Assembly (NCBI GenBank): GCA_001969505.1
Contig: LSSK01001174.1
Location: 1-25,607 of the forward strand
Direction of reading: 5' to 3'
Source: Zancudomyces culisetae
Taxonomy: Eukaryota; Kickxellomycota; Harpellomycetes; Harpellales; Legeriomycetaceae
Length of the DNA stretch: 25,607 nt
The translations under genes and the position numbers were made by a program. Of this stretch, positions 19,648-25,607 are shown piece after piece; within the stretch, counting starts at the first letter, position 1; every line of letters starts with the position of its first letter. The notes under the pieces are model-generated. The model saw only the letters and a program-made list of their open reading frames with translations. It was not told where the DNA came from and did no database searches.

Positions 19648-22600
19648 ATGTCGACCTACGACTTGAGAGCACTACTTATCAATGCGTGCATTGAGCACTT
19701 ATACCAAAGGTAAGCCTTTTGTTTGTCTTTATACGCCTGAATATATTTAGCAGGATAAAAGCTCAAACAAGTTACTTTTCTCCATGGTCAATCAAAAAAT
19801 AAAAAAAAGAACTATGAATATATAAAACAAAACTTATTGAAAGCATATCAAACTCACAGAAGAAAACTTTGTACTGTATATAGTTTTATAGACAATGGAA
19901 TTGATACACCTGAAAAACTCTCAAGAGTAAGCACTAAACTAGTAGCAAATATGAAAAGGATCTAATAGCAATAATACTAAATAGCTCGAGAGGTACCAGT
20001 ATCAACGACTTGGAATATACTCAGAAAAGGACAGGGAAACCCTTAATAGCTTAATTAAAATACTCAGAGAGGAGATAGTCTTGGAGGAGCATGAAGGAGA
20101 TGATTATCTATTTACGGAGGCAGATATTGGAATGAATAACGTGGATTCACACGAACATGTTGGTTTAGCGCAAGGTGAAAATGATATGGACTACACAATG
20201 GTTATGCAGCAAACAAACGTAGGATATATGGAAGATAGCGGGGAGTCGCAGGAATGGGAAGGGTTAAATGAGGGGGAAGATATGGAGGAGGTAGTTAGAT
20301 TAGGTACAGATGATAAATATGCGTTGGTGAATGCATATGGCGTCTCTACAAAGATTAGCCCACAAAAGGGAACTAGAGTTGATGCGCAGCGGCCAAGGGG
20401 GTTGACAGAGATTAAAACAAGTAGGGTGGCAAAGAGTGGAAACAGAAATAAGATAACGGTGTGTGTTAGAAAACGGCCGCTTAGCAAAGATGAGCTGGTG
20501 CGAGCAGAAAAGGATGTCATAGAAATTACAAATAGACAGCTAGTAGTGCATGAGATGAAAAAAAAGGTGGATTTGACTAGATATATAGAGAAACACGTGT
20601 TTAGGTTTGATGAAGTGTATGGCGAGAAAACAAACAACGAGCAGGTATATCAAAGTGTAGTGGAACGACTTGTGAACCACGCGTTTAGTGGAGCGAATGC
20701 TACGTGTATAGCATATGGGCAAACCGGAAGTGGAAAGACGTATACAATGTTGGACAGGGATGTTGGATTGTATAAACTGGCAGGAGAGGAGATGTTTATA
20801 AGACTAAGTGAAGGAGGGGGTGATGATGGATATGTGATACTGGTAGAGTTTTGTGAAATATATTTAAATGAAGTATATGATCTACTTAATAATCGGAAGA
20901 AGCTAAATGTACGCGAAGCAGGAGATCGTAGTGTATGTATACAGGATATTCAACAGGTGCAAATATCGAGTACACAAGAGTTAGTAGAGGTATTTGAGTA
21001 CGGAAACCAACATAGGAAGAAGGGAGCGACAAATGCAAACAAAGAATCGTCAAGATCGCATGCGATTCTGCAGTTGTTGGTATGTAAAAAAGTTAAGAAG
21101 GGAAGAGTAATGGTTGATGAGGTTGTGGGAAAACTATCTTTTGTAGACTTGGCAGGAAACGAGAGAGGTGCTGATAGGGGGGATGCAGCGAGCAAGGATG
21201 ATTTGGCGCGTAGAGAGGGTGCAGAGATCAACAAAAGCCTGCTTGCACTAAAAGAGTGTATTAGAGCCATGGATATGGGAAAGTCACACCAGCCGTTTAG
21301 ACAAAGTAAACTGACACTTGTACTAAGAGATTCATTTATCGGGAACTCGAATTGTGTAGTGATAGCGACGATTTCTCCAAACAGCAGCAATACGGAACAC
21401 ACGTTGAACACGTTGAGATATGCAGATCGGATTAAAGCGTTGGGACCAGGTGGTAGTGATGGTAGCAGTAGCAGTGGTAGTGGCACATTGGTTGATGATG
21501 GGCACACGTACGACCACAATACTAAATACGAACATGAAGGTATAAATGAAAATGAAAAAAAGGTTAACAATAGCATCAGTGCTGGAAGAAATGTATTGAG
21601 AAAACCAAATAGACGATCGACTATTGGAGGAGGGTTAGCAGACGCACAAGTGAGACCCACACCGCTAAGAAACCACGTTAATTTTGCCAACAAGCAATTT
21701 TTTACGAATAAAACAGGAATGGCGATGGCTGATAACAAAGGGCAGCTGGAGGCAAGAAGCGATAGAATAAGAAATAGAATTACTCCGAATGGTGCCATAA
21801 ATGGTACAAACATCAGAGGTGAAAAGAGAAGCGGGGAAGAGGCGGTAGCTATGGGTATGGGTATGGGTATGGGATCACAGGGGATTCAAAATTCACGCAC
21901 TCTTTCTTCAGTGTCTAAAGCAGGTGATCTTATTAAAAGCAATGTTGGTAGGGATGGCGAGGGAGGTGGAAGAGGGATAGCAAGGTCGCGACCGGGGACA
22001 AGAACAGGAACAGGGTCGTTAGCGATAAATACAACAGCACTACCAGTTAGTAAAGGTAGTATGAGTGCTAATAGATTAAGGACACCTACGAGAGCTGCAG
22101 AAAGAAATGTTAGGATGGAAACGATGAGTCCTGCCAGAAAAAGTGTGATGCGAAACAGTAGCAAAAGTGTCAGCAGTGGTAGTAATTTTGGTACCAACAA
22201 TCGTAACAATAACAATAACAATAACAATAACAGTGGCAGTGGGAGTGGCGGTAATAATGGTAGTAGCAGCAACGGATTCATTGGTAGTATCAGTGGTGAT
22301 GAAAATAAGCAGCAAACTGGCACCTCTACAATTCTTAAAAAAGATTATGAGATGCAAGACATGCGCATGAATGCTAGAGAAAGAGAGTTGAAGATTGATC
22401 AGACCATGAAACAGTTTATTGAAAGACATAAAACCCATCTCCAGTTTCTTAAAAATGCCTACAAAGAAGAGAGTTTATTGATAAAGCAGTATACTCAAAA
22501 GTTAGAAATGGCGGGAAACGAGGAAGACAATGAGAATGGTAATAAGGGAGAAGGTGAAGGGGCAGAAGAAATGGCGTCGGGATATCTGGCACACTTGGAT

Positions 22601-22681
22601 ATGATATTGATAGCATTTCAAGAAAACATACAAAAGACTAGGCAAGAAATAATGCAGGTGGTAAGCGAGCATGGGCTATAA
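19648..22681 (+). CDS. KIF24-like kinesin-13 microtubule depolymerase with SAM domain (933 aa, 3 exons)
   Basis: Exons 19648-19709, 19884-19926 and 19985-22681. The long third exon has no in-frame ATG before the motor; the start lies in exon 1 (MSTYDLRALLINACIEHLYQ). The three exons together build a SAM-like domain (residues 1-65, including GIDTPEKL and QRLGIYSEKDRETL), as at the N-terminus of animal KIF24. An acidic linker (68-175) follows. Motor domain, about 191-522: VCVRKRPL start; kinesin-13 loop-2 KVD motif at 229-231; P-loop GQTGSGKT at 280-287; switch I NANKESSRSH; switch II DLAGNE at 423-428; and the KEC motif at 458-460. KVD and KEC are the family's depolymerase signatures, so it should remove tubulin from microtubule ends rather than walk. 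A low-complexity Ser/Gly/Asn-rich region (about 527-805) precedes a C-terminal helical segment resembling the kinesin-13 end. The stop overlaps MCM8 on the other strand. Confidence 0.95.
21851..21873 (+). repeat. ATGGGT tandem repeat in kinesin coding sequence
   Basis: Nearly four copies of the hexamer ATGGGT, encoding an alternating Met-Gly run within the disordered middle of the kinesin. The in-frame six-base unit can change length without breaking the gene. Confidence 0.75.
22204..22231 (+). repeat. AACAAT tandem repeat encoding poly-Asn in kinesin
   Basis: Repeated AAC/AAT codons give a run of about nine Asn, followed by a Ser/Gly-rich stretch. It is a coding microsatellite in a region of the kinesin that looks disordered; length variation between strains would be expected. 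Confidence 0.75.
22415..22479 (-). terminator. Candidate MCM8 poly(A) signals inside the kinesin coding end
   Basis: Two AATAAA hexamers on the minus strand (22420-22415 and 22479-22474) lie about 200-260 nt downstream of the MCM8 stop. Because the kinesin stop is only a few bases away, the MCM8 3' UTR has to run antisense through kinesin coding sequence. Use of these hexamers is inferred from the pattern. Confidence 0.4.
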
Positions 22682-25607
22682 AGTAAGCTGGTAAACACCG
22701 CCACGTTTTTTTATCAAGTATCCCTGGTTATTGAGCGAGTCAATGGCATCCAACAGCCGCATTTGGAGGCCAAAACGGTCGCTAGCTGCCCGAAGTGTAT
22801 CGAATGTGAATAGATTGTTGGAGCTTTCCGAGGCGATTTTGAAAAGATAGTTTACAAATGTTTTAAGCTGTTTGTTTTTGCTCATTCCTGTACCCATTTG
22901 CGACCGATTGAAGTCGAGATTCCCGACTTCATCCTCGTACGTTTGTAGGAGGCTGTTTTCCATGATTTCAATCACTTGGTCAACATCGGTTGCTGTAACT
23001 GTGTCACGGAGTTCGAGTCTGGCACGCGCTTCTCCCAACCTTACAAGTGCCTCCAGCTGTCGCGTCGTAATAATCGCATTGCCTGCTCCGAATTCCGCCT
23101 GTTTGTCGCGAAGTTTGAGGTAAAAATCCTTGAGTTTGAGTTTTGCCTCGTGAGAAAGTGTTGGGTGTACGTGTTTCCTGGCATATGCAATGTATATTTT
23201 TAAGAGGTGTTTTGGAATCAAATCCAGTTGCTGTTCTTTTGTACTTCCATCAGTATAGTCATCGTAGTTGTCGCTTTGTGTGCCCTGAAGCATTTCCAAA
23301 AGTGTTTCTCCATTCCTGCTATTACCATATGAGGGTTCATTGCTTGACTGTAGCGATAGTTGTGTATTTAGATTTGTGTCACCAATGGCTCTACCATTAT
23401 TGCCTCGACGTTGTTCTATTTAAATTATCAAAGTTAATATGTAATTAGTATTAGTATTAGTGGTTTATACATTAAACAAACACAAGCAAATTAATTTATT
23501 CGTTACTACCAACCCCCCGATTCTCCATATTGATTCTCCATCCCTATACTTACCACCCCAGTGTCTTCTGTCTCTTTTACTCACTCCCGAATGCAGTGCC
23601 ATGACGTGTTCAGAAAGATACTTGTCCTTGTTTGCGTTCGGTTTATCCAGCAGAATAAAAATCAAATCAAACCTCGAAAGCAGTGCAGAATTCATTTTCA
23701 GGTTTTCTGAAACAGTCTTGGATTTATTGTAGTGTCCACCAACCGGGTTTGCCGCAGCCAACACACTAACTCTCGCAGGTAGAGTACACACAATTCCACC
23801 CTTAGCAATACTCACAGATTGTTGCTCCATGGCTTCTAATAATGCCTCATGGTTGCTCACCAGTTTGTCAAACTCGTCAATACAGCAGCATCCCATATCG
23901 CTGAGTACTAGTGCGCCTGCCTCCAGCGCAAAGTCCGAAGTACCCGCTTCTTTGACCAACGTAACTGTAAGACCTGTACTCGATATCCCACTAGTTCCAC
24001 AAACGTATACGCCGCGCGGCGAGATTCCACTTGCAAATGTTAGCATCTGTGATTTTCCGAGTCCTGGATCACCAACCACTAAAATATGAGAGTTGTTGCG
24101 GATTTTGAGCTCACCTTTTCCACCAGTATTACCGCTCCTGCTTTTGGCTACGCCATCAGCTGCACCATTGGCTTCATTATTGCCATCATCATTGTTACTC
24201 GTATTGATTTCCACAGCACCAACACCACTACCATCATTGAACTTATTACTCCCACCAAAGATTCCCAAGAGCAACCCTGCCTTAACCAACTCATTCCCAA
24301 ATATCGACGGACAAAATGACTGAACTAACAGCCTAAATATGTTTGGTTGTTTACGAACCTCTTCAATAAACTCCAAGTCGCTATTTGTAAACTGACTCGT
24401 AATAATTTCACGATCCATAGTTGTATACTCTCCTACACCAGCTCCTCCACTTGTACTTTCCCCAACCTTGGCTATTGAAACCGCATCGATGTACATATTG
24501 AACATTGAATTTTGACGTTGTCTCCTTCCTCCTCCACCGCCCCCATCATCTGCGCTCATTGTCTTTAATATTCCGGTAACCTGTACTGTATCACCAGGGA
24601 CTATCCCTTCTGTCATTTCGTGTGTTAATTCTACATTGATACTTTTGGGTATTCTTCCTTCTTCGTCCTTTCGCCCCTCGTCAAACCCACTTCCAAATAC
24701 ATCACCAAACTCATCATCACCTCCAACTCCAACCCCAGCTCCTATTTTTTCCTGTACTTTTATCTCCTTCCAGTTGATTATCTTTGTTTGTTCACGCAAA
24801 AAACTACTTTTTACTAGGTCAAACATTCGACTCTTGCACGACCCACTACCACCACCACTAGCAAGCTCTCCTCCTCCTCCTCCTCCTCCTCCGCCTTCAT
24901 CTAAATCTAGAATGGTTCCAAGACATCGATTTGGCATTTCGAACGTTCCGTCTTTAACCGCCTTGATTGTCACAGCTCCACATGCTTTGCATTTAAAAGC
25001 TCCCTGTGTTAATAATGGCTTTGTTGGCGAGCTTCTCACTACTGTTGTGGTATATCATAATATGTTATATTACATCGTACCATTATACCATTACATTTAT
25101 TTAATTATTAAAAAAATATTAAAGGATAGGTATATAAAATAGCATGAAATGGGTAAATGTTTAAACCTTACTTGTTCCTTTAATAGTGATCAGCTTTCTA
25201 ATCATGTTTGATTTGATCGTTTGGATGGTTGTTATCGGCCCAAAGTTTAGTATTCGCAGATTAAACCTTGTGGTACTGAAAAAGCTTTTCTTTTTGGCAT
25301 TAGTCTCCCCAAGATTCTAAATAAGTAGTGGTATAATTTTTATTTTTTTAAATTTGTACTAATACAACTACATGTGATTGTCAATATTGGTATTATATAC
25401 ATATCATATATACCATACCTTTGAAATAAGCGCATTGATGGTTTTGAGTGCACTTTCGGGTTGATTTCGTATCCAATCTTCGTATTCACGAAGTTTTAGT
25501 TGATTTTTTTCACTGTTTTGACCTGTATCTCCATAGTCGATACCAACAAGCGCTGTGGTTATTGTATAGGTGTTTTGATTTGTAAGCTTCAAACATTCCT
25601 TGATGGT
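22676..25607 (-). CDS. MCM8: MCM8 helicase, 5' end beyond the window (853 aa visible, 4 exons)
   Basis: Visible exons: 25607-25419 (runs off the edge), 25316-25172, 25041-23554 and 23415-22676 (stop TAG); introns of 102, 130 and 138 nt. MCM8 pairs with MCM9 in a hexameric helicase for recombination-linked DNA synthesis and crosslink repair. In visible-residue numbering: an OB-fold start with FNLRILNFGPITTIQ and LITIKGTIVRSSP; zinc ribbon Cys129, 132, 151 and 180; Walker A GDPGLGKSQ at 435-443; PRGVYVCGT; Walker B CCCIDEFD at 496-503; sensor AANPVGGHYNK; arginine finger SRFD at 567-570. The C-terminal winged helix ends GYLIKKRGGVYQL. PRGVYVCG, SDFALEAGALVL and the C-terminal FGLQMRLLDAIDSLN fit MCM8 rather than MCM2-7. 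Two low-complexity inserts are notable: a Gly tract inside the zinc ribbon and an Asn/Gly-rich loop just before Walker A. The initiator Met and first residues are outside the window. Confidence 0.97.
24866..24892 (-). repeat. CTC/GAG-type triplet repeat encoding poly-Gly in MCM8
   Basis: A run of CTC triplets on the plus strand reads as GGA/GGAGG-type glycine codons on the coding strand, giving nine Gly between the third and fourth zinc-ribbon cysteines of MCM8. It is a coding microsatellite likely to vary in length. Confidence 0.75.

Noticed and set aside
20191-21813. Long minus-strand open frames opposite the kinesin (148, 287 and 145 codons)
   Set aside because: They are antisense shadows of the kinesin exon, made hydrophobic and Leu/Ser-rich by its codon composition; no family match.
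24636-25142. 168-codon plus-strand frame rich in Pro/Ser
   Set aside because: Antisense shadow of the MCM8 Gly-rich coding region; the Pro run is the complement of the Gly repeat.
22676-25607. MCM8 gene as one of the replicative MCM2-7 helicases
   Set aside because: Motif wording around Walker A/B (PRGVYVCG, ALEAGALVL) and the C-terminal winged helix match MCM8 better than any of MCM2-7.

Overview
This window is nuclear DNA from a eukaryote with an AT-rich, intron-containing genome. It is most likely a fungus outside the Ascomycota and Basidiomycota. The pointers are an Ecl1-like zinc-binding protein (a fungal family), an SPF45-like splicing factor with fungal-style motifs, and retention of MCM8 and a SAM-bearing kinesin-13, both of which yeasts lack. 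The lineage call is inference. I assembled 16 introns of 58-182 nt; donors are mostly GTAAGN and 14 of 16 acceptors end in TAG.

Layout: 1-1517, no gene seen. 1518-1844 (-), Ecl1-like zinc protein. 1845-6308, a 4.5 kb stretch with no gene I can assemble, though it has islands that could be cryptic exons. 6309-7201 (-), IMP3, four exons. 7202-7678, shared promoter interval. 7679-8927 (+), SPF45/RBM17-like N-terminal protein without G-patch or RRM. 9947-10150 (-), 67-residue single-pass membrane protein. 10151-12714, no gene seen. 12715-13788 (+), proteasome subunit alpha-6, five exons. 14755-15788 (+), ZFAND2-like double AN1 zinc-finger protein with a C-terminal CaaX box, four exons. 16392-18020 (-), M17 leucine aminopeptidase with a possible mitochondrial leader. 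19648-22681 (+), KIF24-like kinesin-13, three exons. 22676-25607 (-), MCM8, four exons in view and cut by the window edge.

Most genes are housekeeping: rRNA processing (IMP3), splicing (SPF45-like), protein turnover (PSMA6, ZFAND2-like, aminopeptidase), microtubule depolymerisation (kinesin-13) and recombination-linked DNA synthesis (MCM8). The three protein-turnover genes are neighbours (12.7-18.0 kb). The kinesin and MCM8 genes converge so tightly that their coding ends overlap by 6 bp. I found no mobile element, CRISPR array, rRNA or convincing tRNA, and no evidence for a novel multi-gene system. The points most worth a second look are the tail-to-tail overlap, the glycine insert in the MCM8 zinc site, the truncated SPF45-like protein, the two in-frame starts of the aminopeptidase, and the unresolved 2.0-6.3 kb stretch.
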